Source: Burkholderiaceae bacterium
Lineage (GTDB): Bacteria; Pseudomonadota; Gammaproteobacteria; Burkholderiales; Burkholderiaceae_B
Direction: 5' to 3'
DNA: 64,000 nt
Assembly: GCA_023653055.1 (NCBI GenBank)
Contig: JAMNXR010000005.1
Location: 62,001-126,000, forward strand
This document shows positions 26,422 to 35,468 of this stretch, one piece after another. Numbering within the stretch: the first letter of the stretch is position 1; each line of letters begins with the position of its first letter. Below the pieces are notes generated by a model. The model had not been told where the DNA came from, ran no database searches, and saw only the letters and a program-made list of their open reading frames with translations. Made by a program: the position numbers and the translations under genes.

Positions 26422-28256
26422 TGACCGCGTAAAAATAATTTGTCTAAATCCGACACGTTCCAATGGATCCAGGTGGGTCGACCATGATTGCACTGATCCG
26501 CGCGTTCAGTCTGCTCCATCTGACGCAATAGGGCATTCATTTCTTCGAGCGTGAGTTGACGATTGGCGCGCACAGCCCCATGACACGCCATTGTGCCAAG
26601 TAAGGTGTTGCGCTGTTCGGTTAAAAGCTGGCTGGCGCCTAAGTGTTCAAGATCGCGCAGCACACCGCGTGCGAGCGCTTCCAGATCACCTTTTACAAGC
26701 ATGGCGGGTACGGCCCGTAACGCCATGTCTAGAGGTCCAACGGTGGCCATCTCAAAACCGAGTTCATTGATCTGCGCACGATATTCTTCGGCGAGTGCGA
26801 TTTCTTTTTCCGTCACGCGAAACACAACGGGGACGAGCAGTGTTTGTTGTGGCAGAGATTGCGTATCAAGCGCTTTTTTAAGCTGTTCATACACGACACG
26901 CTCGTGTGCGGCGTGCATGTCGATCAATGCAAGTCCCGAACTTGTTTGAGCCAAAATATAGATACCATGAACTTGGGCGAGGGCGCGTCCAAGCGGCCAG
27001 GTTGGTGTCGGCTCGTCGAGTGGTGCGTAGAGCGTTTTCCATCCCTCCGTCGAGACGGATGATGCAGGTTCATTTTCACGCAATTGAAATGCGTGTTGCG
27101 TCGTGGCTTGCCAAGCTTTACCGGGCTGGGCGCGATGATCAAACGCAGCAGAGCGACTACTTGAGCCGTTGTTCGCAAAGGCCGCGGGCATAAAGCCTGT
27201 CACATTCTCCTGCACGCTCTGTGCTATTGGATCGTCAGATATTCCCGCAGCTGATACTTGCTGCGCACCTGCGACCCCTGCGAGTGCTTGCGTCACTGTT
27301 TGCTGAACGAAACGATGGACTGCCCCTGAATCACGAAAGCGGACTTCGTGTTTAGCAGGGTGAACGTTGACATCGACTGCAGTGGGCTCAACGTGTAAAA
27401 ACAATACGTAGGCGGGTTGACGATCGCCATGCAAAACATCGGCATAGGCACTGCGCAACGCATGGGAAACAGTTCGGTCGCGGACGTGTCGACCGTTGAC
27501 AAACAAGAATTGTCGATCCGCGCGGGCGCGTGCTGCCGTAGGTCGCGTCACGACACCCATGAGCGCAATCAATCCGCCTTGGGCATTGACCTCGATGCCA
27601 TGCTCATTAAATTCTGAGCCCAGTACGTCACTAATGCGTTTGAGTGCAGAGGTAGGCAACCATTGACGCACAGCACGGTCGTTATGAAAGACTCGGAAAC
27701 CAACTTCTGGAAATGCGAGTGCAATACGTTCGATGGCATCGATACAGTGACCAAACTCGGTCGCCTCTGCGCGCAAAAATTTACGTCTGGCGGGTACACG
27801 GTCAAATAAATATTTAACGTCGACTGTGGTGCCTAGGGCGCCTGAGGCGGCTGTTGCGTCAATAGCGCCAGGCTCCAGGCACCACGCATGATCGGCTTCT
27901 TTGGGCCGAGAAATGAGTGTCAACTGTGAGACCGCTGCAATAGAAGCCAGTGCTTCGCCACGAAATCCCATCGAGTGGACGGACTCAAGTTCTTCGAGTG
28001 AGTTGATTTTGCTTGTGGCGTGACGTGTCAGTGCGAGTGCGAGTTCTTCTTTTGCAATACCGCTGCCATCATCAATAACCGCGATGCGTCGAATGCCACC
28101 GGCTTCAAGACGAATCTCAACGGTTTGCGCGCCCGCGTCAACGGCGTTTTCAACGAGCTCTTTGAGCACGGACGCAGGACGCTCAATGACTTCGCCTGCA
28201 GCGATTTGACTCACTAGCAGGTCGGGCAGTGCACAGATGGGGCGACGAATAGACAT
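26418..28256 (-). CDS. mutL: DNA mismatch repair protein MutL, with endonuclease motifs
   Basis: 612 residues. The N-terminal GHKL ATPase has [17 protein letters not shown] and [10 protein letters not shown]. The C-terminal dimerisation domain carries [12 protein letters not shown] at 446-457, which fits the endonuclease motif D-x-H-A-x2-E-x4-E, plus ACHGAVRAN near 557 and CNHGRPT near 589. These are the metal-site motifs of nicking MutL proteins and are absent from E. coli MutL. So this MutL probably nicks DNA itself, as in methylation-independent repair. I chose ATG 28256; the upstream TTG at 28271 falls inside a terminator-like hairpin. Confidence 0.95.
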   Translation of the reverse strand: MSIRRPICALPDLLVSQIAAGEVIERPASVLKELVENAVDAGAQTVEIRLEAGGIRRIAVIDDGSGIAKEELALALTRHATSKINSLEELESVHSMGFRGEALASIAAVSQLTLISRPKEADHAWCLEPGAIDATAASGALGTTVDVKYLFDRVPARRKFLRAEATEFGHCIDAIERIALAFPEVGFRVFHNDRAVRQWLPTSALKRISDVLGSEFNEHGIEVNAQGGLIALMGVVTRPTAARARADRQFLFVNGRHVRDRTVSHALRSAYADVLHGDRQPAYVLFLHVEPTAVDVNVHPAKHEVRFRDSGAVHRFVQQTVTQALAGVAGAQQVSAAGISDDPIAQSVQENVTGFMPAAFANNGSSSRSAAFDHRAQPGKAWQATTQHAFQLRENEPASSVSTEGWKTLYAPLDEPTPTWPLGRALAQVHGIYILAQTSSGLALIDMHAAHERVVYEQLKKALDTQSLPQQTLLVPVVFRVTEKEIALAEEYRAQINELGFEMATVGPLDMALRAVPAMLVKGDLEALARGVLRDLEHLGASQLLTEQRNTLLGTMACHGAVRANRQLTLEEMNALLRQMEQTERADQCNHGRPTWIHWNVSDLDKLFLRGQ

Positions 28257-28269
28257 ATGGGGTACGAAC

Positions 28270-28296
28270 AAAAAGAAGCCTCTATTCTAGAGGCTT
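28270..28296 (-). terminator. Terminator-like hairpin between amiC and mutL
   Basis: AAGCCTC at 28276-28282 pairs exactly with GAGGCTT at 28290-28296 around a 7-nt loop. On the minus strand the stem is followed by C and five T residues (28274-28270). This is a compact intrinsic-terminator shape in the direction of amiC-to-mutL transcription, ending 14 nt before the mutL start codon. It could partly terminate the upstream transcript or control mutL translation. Function is inferred. Confidence 0.65.
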
Positions 28297-28323
28297 GTTG
28301 GGACAGATGTTCGGATTGTTTGT

Positions 28324-29691
28324 TTAGCCGACGGAAGCGAGATGCGGATTAACTTTGAAAAAGTGCTGAATGCCCGAGTGCATCGCCGAGGCGAAGCGAT
28401 CTTGCGTTTGGGGACTCCTCAGCATCTGCTCTTCAGTCGGATTGCTGATAAAGGCTGTTTCGACCAAGATTGAAGGCATATCCGGTGCACGCAACACGGC
28501 AAAGCCAGCGTTTTCAACTTGTGGTTTGTGCAACCGATACACACCACGAAGCTTATCTAGCATGGTCGAAGCGAGTTGCGTCGAGTCTTTGATTTGAGCC
28601 GAGGTCGACAAATCAAGCAAAATTTTTGCGACTTGGTTGTTTTGTGTCTGAATATTGATGCCACCGATCAAATCCGCCGAGTTTTCTTTTTCAGCCAACC
28701 ATTTAGCTGCAGTGCTAGAGGCACCGCGATCAGACAGGACATACACGGAGCTGCCACCTGCTGTGGGTCTTGGGAAAGCGTCTGCATGAATAGATACGAA
28801 CAGATCTGCTTTGACTCGACGGGCTTTTTCGACGCGGACATGTAGTGGAACGAAAAAATCACCGTCTCGGGTGAGAAAGGCGCGCATACCGGGCGTGGCA
28901 TCAATACGGGCTTTAAGCTTTTGAGCAATCGCGAGCACCACATCTTTTTCACGCGTGCCGCCTTTGCCAATAGCGCCTGGATCCTCGCCGCCATGACCTG
29001 CATCAAGTGCGATCGTAACCATGCGACGACGGCCGAGTTGAGTCGGACTTGCGCTTGGGCTGCTTGGTGCGATTGGAGGCGCAACTGAGTTAGGAATGAC
29101 CGGCACAGCAGCCATGCCTGTTCCTTTAGGATTGCGACTGATGTCGTTCAGCACGCGGGCAAGAGGATCTTCATCCAACTTTTTTTGCGGCATTTTTTTG
29201 AGTAGGGCCGTCAGCGGATCCTGTGCGACCTTAGGATACAGATCCAGCACCAGACGGAACTTGTAGTCTCCGACGGGCTTGAGTGTAAAGACCTGTGGTG
29301 CGATGGCTTGCTTGAGATCGAAAACGATCCGAATGACATTTGATCTGTTCTGCGCAACACGTAGGGAGCTGATGTAGGGATCGTCGGGGCGAACTTTGCG
29401 GACCAAGTCGTTGAGTGCCGGATTCATCTCCATGCCTTGGATATCCACCACCATGCGGTGTGGATTTTCAAGCGTGAAGTGTTCAGCACGCAATTCGCTG
29501 TCGAGTTCGAGGGTGACACGGGTGTAATCATCCGCGGGCCAGGTGCGCACGGCGAGAAGTTTGGCGGCCATGGCAATGCGTGGAATGACGGGCAAAAGTA
29601 AAATCGTTGCTGCACCTAACAGACGACGACGCGCAGGAGCCTTTAGCCCGTCTGAGCATCCATTCTTGTCTGAGGCAAAGCGTCGATCCAT
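28324..29691 (-). CDS. amiC: N-acetylmuramoyl-L-alanine amidase (AmiC-type)
   Basis: 455 residues. A twin-arginine signal, ARRRLLGAATILLLPVIPRI, indicates Tat export to the periplasm. An AMIN domain (about residues 45-140) targets it to septal peptidoglycan, then a proline-rich linker leads to the Amidase_3 catalytic domain. Zinc and catalytic residues are visible in ALDAGHGGEDPGAIG, SIHADAF and VETAFISNPTEE. It cleaves the amide between MurNAc and the stem peptide during daughter-cell separation. The ATG has GAGAGG about 6 nt upstream, which lies inside the tsaE coding region: the two genes overlap by 49 nt. Confidence 0.92.
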   Translation of the reverse strand: MDRRFASDKNGCSDGLKAPARRRLLGAATILLLPVIPRIAMAAKLLAVRTWPADDYTRVTLELDSELRAEHFTLENPHRMVVDIQGMEMNPALNDLVRKVRPDDPYISSLRVAQNRSNVIRIVFDLKQAIAPQVFTLKPVGDYKFRLVLDLYPKVAQDPLTALLKKMPQKKLDEDPLARVLNDISRNPKGTGMAAVPVIPNSVAPPIAPSSPSASPTQLGRRRMVTIALDAGHGGEDPGAIGKGGTREKDVVLAIAQKLKARIDATPGMRAFLTRDGDFFVPLHVRVEKARRVKADLFVSIHADAFPRPTAGGSSVYVLSDRGASSTAAKWLAEKENSADLIGGINIQTQNNQVAKILLDLSTSAQIKDSTQLASTMLDKLRGVYRLHKPQVENAGFAVLRAPDMPSILVETAFISNPTEEQMLRSPQTQDRFASAMHSGIQHFFKVNPHLASVG

Positions 29692-30185
29692 TTAAGCCCT
29701 CTCGCAGTGTAAGCACTGAGTGTTGCAACACGACCTTGGTCGGCATAAGCCAGCTGAATATATAGATCCGGATACCCGAGTAAATCGCCCGCGCGCTCAG
29801 GCCATTCAATCAAAACAAGTGCTTCGGAATTGAGTAAATCACGGAAGCCCGCATCTAGCCATTCAGTAGGGTCGCTAAATCTATAAAAATCAAGATGATA
29901 CAAGTATAAGCTAGAAACTTTATAAGATTCAAGTAAAGCATAACTTGGGCTCTTAATTCGTCCTGAAACGCCGCACTGTCGTAAAAAGGCTCTGGCTAAG
30001 GAAGTCTTTCCTGCGCCGAGATCTCCCTGCAGATGCATGCGACCGCCAGCCTCTGGGCCTGGAACACATCCATGAGGCGTGGATTGAAGATCGGCCGCAA
30101 CAAACGCAAGTGCTTGTCCGAGCCGATCGGTTGCGGCTTCATCTGCTAGGGATAGCGTGAAGGTTTTCAAGGGCGTTTGGAACAT
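29643..30185 (-). CDS. tsaE: tRNA threonylcarbamoyladenosine biosynthesis ATPase TsaE
   Basis: 180 residues. It is a small P-loop ATPase that works with TsaB and TsaD in making t6A37 of tRNA. Walker A is GDLGAGKTSLARAFLRQCGV, followed by IKSPSYALLESY and LYHLDFYRFSDPTEW, all TsaE signatures. I chose ATG 30185 (MFQTPLKTFTLSLADEAAT), since the longer ORF to 30302 reaches into the xerD start region. The 3' end overlaps amiC by 49 nt in a different frame. It is the first gene of the tsaE-amiC-mutL-miaA block. Confidence 0.93.
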   Translation of the reverse strand: MFQTPLKTFTLSLADEAATDRLGQALAFVAADLQSTPHGCVPGPEAGGRMHLQGDLGAGKTSLARAFLRQCGVSGRIKSPSYALLESYKVSSLYLYHLDFYRFSDPTEWLDAGFRDLLNSEALVLIEWPERAGDLLGYPDLYIQLAYADQGRVATLSAYTARGLKWIDALPQTRMDAQTG

Positions 30186-30288
30186 TGGGGTCGTATCAGA
30201 ACAGCATTGATTTCTAATTTTTAGATCGCAACAGTGCGAACAAAATCCAAGGGTACTGAATGCTACTATTAATTTCTCTTTTCGCGTC

Positions 30289-31200
30289 ATGGCGTCATGC
30301 ATGAGTGCTCAGGAATCAAGCGCTGTCAGCACCTTTATCGATGCGGTCTGGCTAGAGGACGGCTTAGCCGCCAACACACTTGCGGCCTATCGCCGCGACT
30401 TGAGTGCGTTCGAGCAATGGCTAAAGCTTGAGCGCGGGATTGCGCTAGATGCTGCTACTGGCGCGGATATCGAGTCCTGGTTTGCTGCATTGCATGCCAA
30501 CAGCAAGCCCAGCACAGCCAATCGCCGTCTCGCTACACTCCGTCGTTATTATCTTTGGGCGATTCGTCATCAGCGTGTCTCGACGGATCCTTGTTTGCAA
30601 TTAACCACCGCACAACAGCCCTTGCGCGTACCCAAGGTCCTCTCAGAAGGACAAGTGGAGGCACTCCTCAAACAACCTCCCACCCACACGCCCCGCGGCC
30701 TACGTGATCGCGCCATGTTAGAAGTGTTGTACGCCACGGGTTTGCGCGTCTCAGAGTTGGTCAATATTGGCGTGTTGGAAATCAGCTTATCTGATGGTGT
30801 GTTGAGAGTGGTGCAGGGTAAAGGCGGTAAGGATCGGTTGGTTCCGCTGGGCGCAGAAGCCGCGCACTGGATTAGCACGTATATGAAAGAAGCGCGTCCT
30901 GTCTTGTTGGGTCCGCGGACAAGCCCCGCGATGTTTGTGACAGCCCGTGGCACCCCCATGACCCGCCAGTCGTTTTGGCTACTGATTAAAAAATATGCGG
31001 TGCTAGCAGGTGTACGTGCTCCACTCTCGCCCCATGTACTGCGGCACGCATTTGCCACCCATTTACTCAATCATGGTGCGGATTTGCGGGTCGTGCAAAT
31101 GTTGCTTGGTCATGCAGACATCTCCACAACACAGATTTATACCCATGTTGCACGCGAGCGTTTAAAAAGCCTGCATGCCCAGCATCACCCACGTGGCTGA
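30289..31200 (+). CDS. xerD: Site-specific tyrosine recombinase XerD
   Basis: 303 residues. With XerC it resolves chromosome dimers at dif, under control of FtsK. The N-terminal SAM-like DNA-binding domain is followed by the catalytic domain with R153 in ATGLRVSELV, K178 in QGKGGKDRLVPL, H249 and R252 in HVLRHAFATHLL, H275 and the nucleophile Y284 in TQIYTHVARERL. All six catalytic residues are intact. Two starts are possible, 30289 and 30301. The gene is divergent from tsaE. Length and motifs fit the housekeeping enzyme rather than a phage integrase. Confidence 0.92.
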   Translation: MASCMSAQESSAVSTFIDAVWLEDGLAANTLAAYRRDLSAFEQWLKLERGIALDAATGADIESWFAALHANSKPSTANRRLATLRRYYLWAIRHQRVSTDPCLQLTTAQQPLRVPKVLSEGQVEALLKQPPTHTPRGLRDRAMLEVLYATGLRVSELVNIGVLEISLSDGVLRVVQGKGGKDRLVPLGAEAAHWISTYMKEARPVLLGPRTSPAMFVTARGTPMTRQSFWLLIKKYAVLAGVRAPLSPHVLRHAFATHLLNHGADLRVVQMLLGHADISTTQIYTHVARERLKSLHAQHHPRG

Positions 31201-31234
31201 GAGGCTGCTCAACACTTGTTAAACTACCTAATAC

Positions 31235-31310
31235 GCCGCCGTAACTCAGTGGATAGAGTACCTTCCTCCTAAGAAGGGAGTCGGACGTTCGATTCGTCTC
31301 GGCGGCGCCA
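31235..31310 (+). tRNA. tRNA-Arg (anticodon CCT)
   Basis: 76 nt that fold as a full cloverleaf. The acceptor stem is GCCGCCG/CGGCGGC and the D-arm is CTCA/GAGT-like. The anticodon stem CCTTC/GAAGG encloses the loop CTCCTAA with anticodon CCT, which reads AGG. The T-arm is GGACG/CGTCT with loop TTCGATT. The discriminator is G and the 3' CCA is encoded. It lies 34 bp downstream of xerD and just before the MFS transporter gene. Confidence 0.95.
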
Positions 31311-31342
31311 GTTGGCTGTCCATATAAAAAAGGAAGGGCAAG

Positions 31343-32575
31343 GTGACAATACAAACGACCGCCATGGCACAAGAACAAAAAGATCAACGAGCAGTCAGTA
31401 CGTTGCTTATTGGTACTTTCATTGTTCTTTTAGCGATGGGCACGCGCGCGACTTTTGGTTTGTTCATGCAACCGATGGGACTTGAGCATCAATGGCCCCG
31501 TGAGGTGTTTTCAATGGCGTTTGCCATTCAAAATTTGGTTTGGGGACTGGGCGCGATTGGTGCGGGCATGATGGCCGATCGATTCGGATCGGGCCGAACG
31601 ATAGCACTGAGCGCCGTTTTTTATGCGTGTGGTCTTGTGGGTACGCGTTACGCCACGAGCGTCTTTGATTTGTATCTGAGTGCGGGACTGCTAGTAGGAC
31701 TCGGACAAGCGGGAACGACCTTCGCGGTCATTCTCCCTGTTATTGCAAGAACGGTTCCTGTTGCGTCACGTAGCACTGCCATGGGTATAGCTAGCGCAGG
31801 TGGTTCCCTCGGACAATTTTTGGTGGTGCCTACAGGTCAGCTGCTGATTGACACGTATCAGTGGACTGGAGCGTTTTGGATATTGTCGGTTGTTCTGGCC
31901 TCGACCTTGCCGCTAGTCTGGTTTTTGAGAGGCAAGCCTGCTGCTGCAGTCGGGCAGCAACAATCCCTGCTGAGCGCGATTAGACAGGCTTTAAAACACC
32001 CAACGTTTCATTTTCTGTTCTGGAGTTATTTTGTTTGCGGTTTTCACACTGCGTTCATTACGTTGCATTTGCCCGCCTTTGTAACGGATGCAGGCTTGAA
32101 CGCGAGTAGTGGAGCGATCGCGATCGCCTTAATTGGTTTATGCAATGTCTTTGGCTCTTTTTTTGCAGGCAAACTGGGCGGCACACACAGTAAAAAGAAC
32201 TTACTCGCATTTCTGTACTTTATGCGTGCCTTCGGCATTCTTTGGATTTTGGTGATGCCGACAACGACATTCGTCCTGTACGTATTTGCGGCGTGGATGG
32301 GGTTGTTCTGGTTGGGGACGGTGCCTTTGACGTTGGGTCTGATCGCTCAGATCTACGGCCTGCGTTACGCGGCAACACTGTCAGGCATGGTGTTTTTAGG
32401 GCATCAGCTGGGAAGCTTTAGCGGCGTCTTTCTGGGAGGTAAGATCCAGGCGATCACAGGAAGTTACGATCTAGTCTGGTGGATAGGCATTGCTTTAGCA
32501 TTAATAGCTGCAGCATTATGCTTGCCTGTCAAAGAAAAACCACTTGCCCTCGGCCTAAGTCCAGCTGGCGCCTAA
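31343..32575 (+). CDS. MFS transporter
   Basis: 410 residues with about twelve hydrophobic spans. The conserved loop MADRFGSGRTIALS after span 2 and the general pattern fit the major facilitator superfamily, close to the OFA/monocarboxylate-type porters. The start is GTG at 31343, backed by AGGAAGG 6-7 nt upstream; ATG 31364 is in frame but lacks such a site. It probably moves an organic anion across the inner membrane. Its stop is one base from the start of a 52-residue membrane ORF, which suggests coupling. Confidence 0.88.
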   Translation: MTIQTTAMAQEQKDQRAVSTLLIGTFIVLLAMGTRATFGLFMQPMGLEHQWPREVFSMAFAIQNLVWGLGAIGAGMMADRFGSGRTIALSAVFYACGLVGTRYATSVFDLYLSAGLLVGLGQAGTTFAVILPVIARTVPVASRSTAMGIASAGGSLGQFLVVPTGQLLIDTYQWTGAFWILSVVLASTLPLVWFLRGKPAAAVGQQQSLLSAIRQALKHPTFHFLFWSYFVCGFHTAFITLHLPAFVTDAGLNASSGAIAIALIGLCNVFGSFFAGKLGGTHSKKNLLAFLYFMRAFGILWILVMPTTTFVLYVFAAWMGLFWLGTVPLTLGLIAQIYGLRYAATLSGMVFLGHQLGSFSGVFLGGKIQAITGSYDLVWWIGIALALIAAALCLPVKEKPLALGLSPAGA

Positions 32576-32576
32576 G

Positions 32577-32735
32577 ATGCCACACGTCAAACCTGATTCT
32601 GGATCTTCAAAATTACTGCTCAAGTTATTTGGGGGGGGCGTGCTGATTATTGTGCTTGGTATTGGTTTCCTTGGATACCTCTCACCGAGTATGCGCATCA
32701 ATTGGGAAACGATCACCACGATGTGTGGGTTTTAG
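32577..32735 (+). CDS. Putative small single-span membrane protein
   Basis: An ORF of 52 residues. It starts with ATG one base after the MFS stop and ends with TAG immediately before the next ORF. The N-terminus is polar and basic (MPHVKPDSGSSK), then LLLKLFGGGVLIIVLGIGFL forms one predicted membrane span, then a polar tail ending TTMCGF. It contains a run of eight G at 32631-32638. I recognise no family. The tight packing and hydrophobic pattern favour a real gene, but it could be a chance ORF. Confidence 0.5.
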   Translation: MPHVKPDSGSSKLLLKLFGGGVLIIVLGIGFLGYLSPSMRINWETITTMCGF

Positions 32736-32744
32736 TTGTTTGAG

Positions 32745-35468
32745 ATGCCTGTGCTGAAAGATTTTCCTGCCACAGATTACACACAGCTTTGCGACTTGCC
32801 GGCTCGCTCAACCGCTGTTTTAACCGTCAATAATCGATTGACACGAAGTGTAATTCAGTCTCTCGCGACGCACCACGCGCGCACGACTGAAATTCCACTG
32901 GTCGCACCTTGGTCCGCTTGGCTTTCGCATGTGCTTGCACAGCTCGGCTTCGAAGAGCATATCCCTGCGCCTGCTTATGTGTTGGATAGTTTTTCAGCAC
33001 AAACACTCTGGACAAAAGTCATACAGGACCTCGAATCCGAGCGCCCACTGCTTGATATGAATCAGGCTGCTGCGGCGGCGATGCAGGCCGATGCTTTAAT
33101 GAATGAGTGGGATATTGTTGTGGCTCAGGGCAGTCAGACCGAAGAGTTTTTAAGCTTTGAGCGCTGGCGTGATGAGTATCGAACACGATTGCACGCAATG
33201 GATGCGCTTGATCCAAGCCAGCTGACTGAACACATCATTTTGCATCTGGAGAAACTTTCCAGGGATGGTGTGTCACGCCAAGTCGTGATGCCTACGCATG
33301 TTGTACTCGCTGGATTTTCTGAAATTTCTCCTCGCATGAACAGGGTGTTATCCGTCTTATCTGAGATGGGCGTCACGATCTCTGTCTTGAGTCAAAGCAA
33401 TGACCCGTCTGGTCAAGTCAAGAGAATGCTTGCCGTTCATGCGCAAGCGGAGTGGCAGGCTGCTGCGTATTGGGCGCGGCAACAACTCATGCAGAACCCT
33501 GAAAAGCGTTATGCCATCGTTGCCGCTCAGCTTGATCGAGAGGTGCCTTATGCCAGACGCGTGTTAGATCACATTCTGAGAGAGGACGTGATTGAGCCGC
33601 TCGCCTTTAACGTTGCGGTTGCTAGACCCCTGTCCGATTGGCGTGCGGGACGAGCGATGCTCGCCTGGTTAAGAACATTCGTTTTAATGAAAGACCGCAA
33701 GGGTGCAGAACCTGCAGACCTTGGTGCAGCGTTACTCGCTGGATATTGTGCAGGTGATGTGAGTGAGATGGGCGTGCGCACACGGATCGATGCGCGCTGG
33801 CGAGACAGACAGATGACGCGTGTGACACTCGCCGGATGGTCTCGCGCACTTGAGCCGCTTTTGATTTTAGGACCTGCCTGGCAACTCGCCTGGCAAAAGT
33901 GGCAAGACTATTCCCGCCAGGCAGACGCTCAGACGTGGTCTCAAATTTTTCGTTCGACACTTTCCATCATCGGTTTTCCGGGGCAGACCCAGCAAAGCTC
34001 TGTGGCCTATCAGGTGACAGAGGCGCTTGACGTTTTGCTCGCTCGATTTGCACGCATGCAACCGGTGTTAGGCATGATGAGTGCGTCTGATGCGTGGTCA
34101 TCACTGAATCGATTGGCGCGAAGCTCTGCATTTCAACCACAGCGTGATGCAAGCGCGAGGCTGGATGTTCTAGGTTTGCTTGAGGCGGAAGGGGGTCGCT
34201 GGGATGGGGTCTGGATTCTCGGGCTAACGGATGATGTATTGCCTGCGGCGCCTAAGCCTAATCCCTTCATTCCGCTGTCAGCGCTGCGAGTGGCTCAGGC
34301 ACCTCGTGCGACGCCAGAGCGAGAGTACGAATGGGCACAACAAATTTACAAACATTTAACGCACACTGCACCAGAAATCATTGTCAGTTCAGCCGCACAA
34401 GAGGGTGAGCGCACGTTAAGACCTTCGCCCCTCATTTCTGCCTTACCACCAATGTCAGATGTCTGGTCGCCCGAATCTGATACACCCCACAAACAGGATG
34501 TGTTGCAAGAGTTGGTTGATGGTCAAGGACCTGTCCTGCACACGTCAGAGGTGACCGCGGGCGGTGTCAATGTGTTGGAGATCCAGTCCTGTAATCCTTT
34601 GTGGGGATTTGTGCGTTATCGATTGGGGGTGCAAGGCTTAAAACCTTATGCCACGCTGCCTTCAAAAACCTTGCGCGGTATTTATCTGCATGCCGTGATG
34701 CAGCGCCTCTGGGAAACGTTGCGTACACAGGATCGTTTGATTGAGAGCCAGCAGCGTGGCGAGCTTCAGGGCTTATTAAAAGGACTGCTGCACGATGTCG
34801 CACAACAAAAGCTGCAGGAATATCCTGAAATGTGGCAGCAACTCGAGGCTGAACGTTCTACGCCAATTGTTGCGCAATGGTTAGACTTCGAGGCAGAACG
34901 ACTGCCTTTTACGGTCACTGAAATTGAACAAAAGCGCTTGATGGCGATTGGTTCTGTTTCTAAATTAAAGCTTGAGTTGAGATTGGATCGCCTGGATACG
35001 CTCTCAAGCGATGAGAGACAGGTAGTGATTGATTACAAGACAGGCTCTAAATTACCAAATGTATTAAAAGACTGGAAGCAGCCCAGACTGTTAAATCTTC
35101 AGTTGCCGAGTTATGCCGCGTTGATGCTTGGCCATGACTCTTTGAGTCAAGTATCTGAACACCATGGTGCGACAGCGGCCGATAGTCTGGCTGGTTTTAT
35201 CCTTGTTCAATTACACAGCAAATCCGTTGGCGCGATTGGCTTGGTTGATGAAGACCTCGGCCTCAAGGGCCCAAAGTCTCTCAGTGAGGCAAATTTTGAT
35301 GATCTGAGTTGGGGTAGCGCTATGCAAAGACTGCACGACGCTATCACTCGACTCGCCGACGAGTTTTTGCAGGGTGTAGCCATCAATCAGTCTTTTAATG
35401 AAAATGACCTAAAGTTTTGTGACGTATTACCGATCTTACGTGTCTATGAGGAAGATCAGGATGACTGA
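32745..35468 (+). CDS. AddB-like PD-(D/E)XK nuclease / DNA repair protein
   Basis: 907 residues. This matches the group of probable DNA-repair proteins encoded beside an AddA-like helicase in betaproteobacteria. The N-terminal half resembles an inactivated helicase (AddB/RecC-like). The C-terminus has a RecB-family nuclease core with VVIDYKTGSKLPN, whose aspartate and lysine fit PD-(D/E)XK catalysis, and a QLPSYAALML helix. I chose ATG 32745 over the TTG at 32736. It would act with the downstream helicase in resection of double-strand breaks. It overlaps that gene by 8 nt. Confidence 0.82.
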   Translation: MPVLKDFPATDYTQLCDLPARSTAVLTVNNRLTRSVIQSLATHHARTTEIPLVAPWSAWLSHVLAQLGFEEHIPAPAYVLDSFSAQTLWTKVIQDLESERPLLDMNQAAAAAMQADALMNEWDIVVAQGSQTEEFLSFERWRDEYRTRLHAMDALDPSQLTEHIILHLEKLSRDGVSRQVVMPTHVVLAGFSEISPRMNRVLSVLSEMGVTISVLSQSNDPSGQVKRMLAVHAQAEWQAAAYWARQQLMQNPEKRYAIVAAQLDREVPYARRVLDHILREDVIEPLAFNVAVARPLSDWRAGRAMLAWLRTFVLMKDRKGAEPADLGAALLAGYCAGDVSEMGVRTRIDARWRDRQMTRVTLAGWSRALEPLLILGPAWQLAWQKWQDYSRQADAQTWSQIFRSTLSIIGFPGQTQQSSVAYQVTEALDVLLARFARMQPVLGMMSASDAWSSLNRLARSSAFQPQRDASARLDVLGLLEAEGGRWDGVWILGLTDDVLPAAPKPNPFIPLSALRVAQAPRATPEREYEWAQQIYKHLTHTAPEIIVSSAAQEGERTLRPSPLISALPPMSDVWSPESDTPHKQDVLQELVDGQGPVLHTSEVTAGGVNVLEIQSCNPLWGFVRYRLGVQGLKPYATLPSKTLRGIYLHAVMQRLWETLRTQDRLIESQQRGELQGLLKGLLHDVAQQKLQEYPEMWQQLEAERSTPIVAQWLDFEAERLPFTVTEIEQKRLMAIGSVSKLKLELRLDRLDTLSSDERQVVIDYKTGSKLPNVLKDWKQPRLLNLQLPSYAALMLGHDSLSQVSEHHGATAADSLAGFILVQLHSKSVGAIGLVDEDLGLKGPKSLSEANFDDLSWGSAMQRLHDAITRLADEFLQGVAINQSFNENDLKFCDVLPILRVYEEDQDD

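Noticed and set aside
30289-31310. A tyrosine recombinase next to a tRNA gene, as in integrated elements
   Set aside because: The protein is a housekeeping XerD by length and synteny with tsaE, and no duplicated tRNA end or foreign cargo is present.
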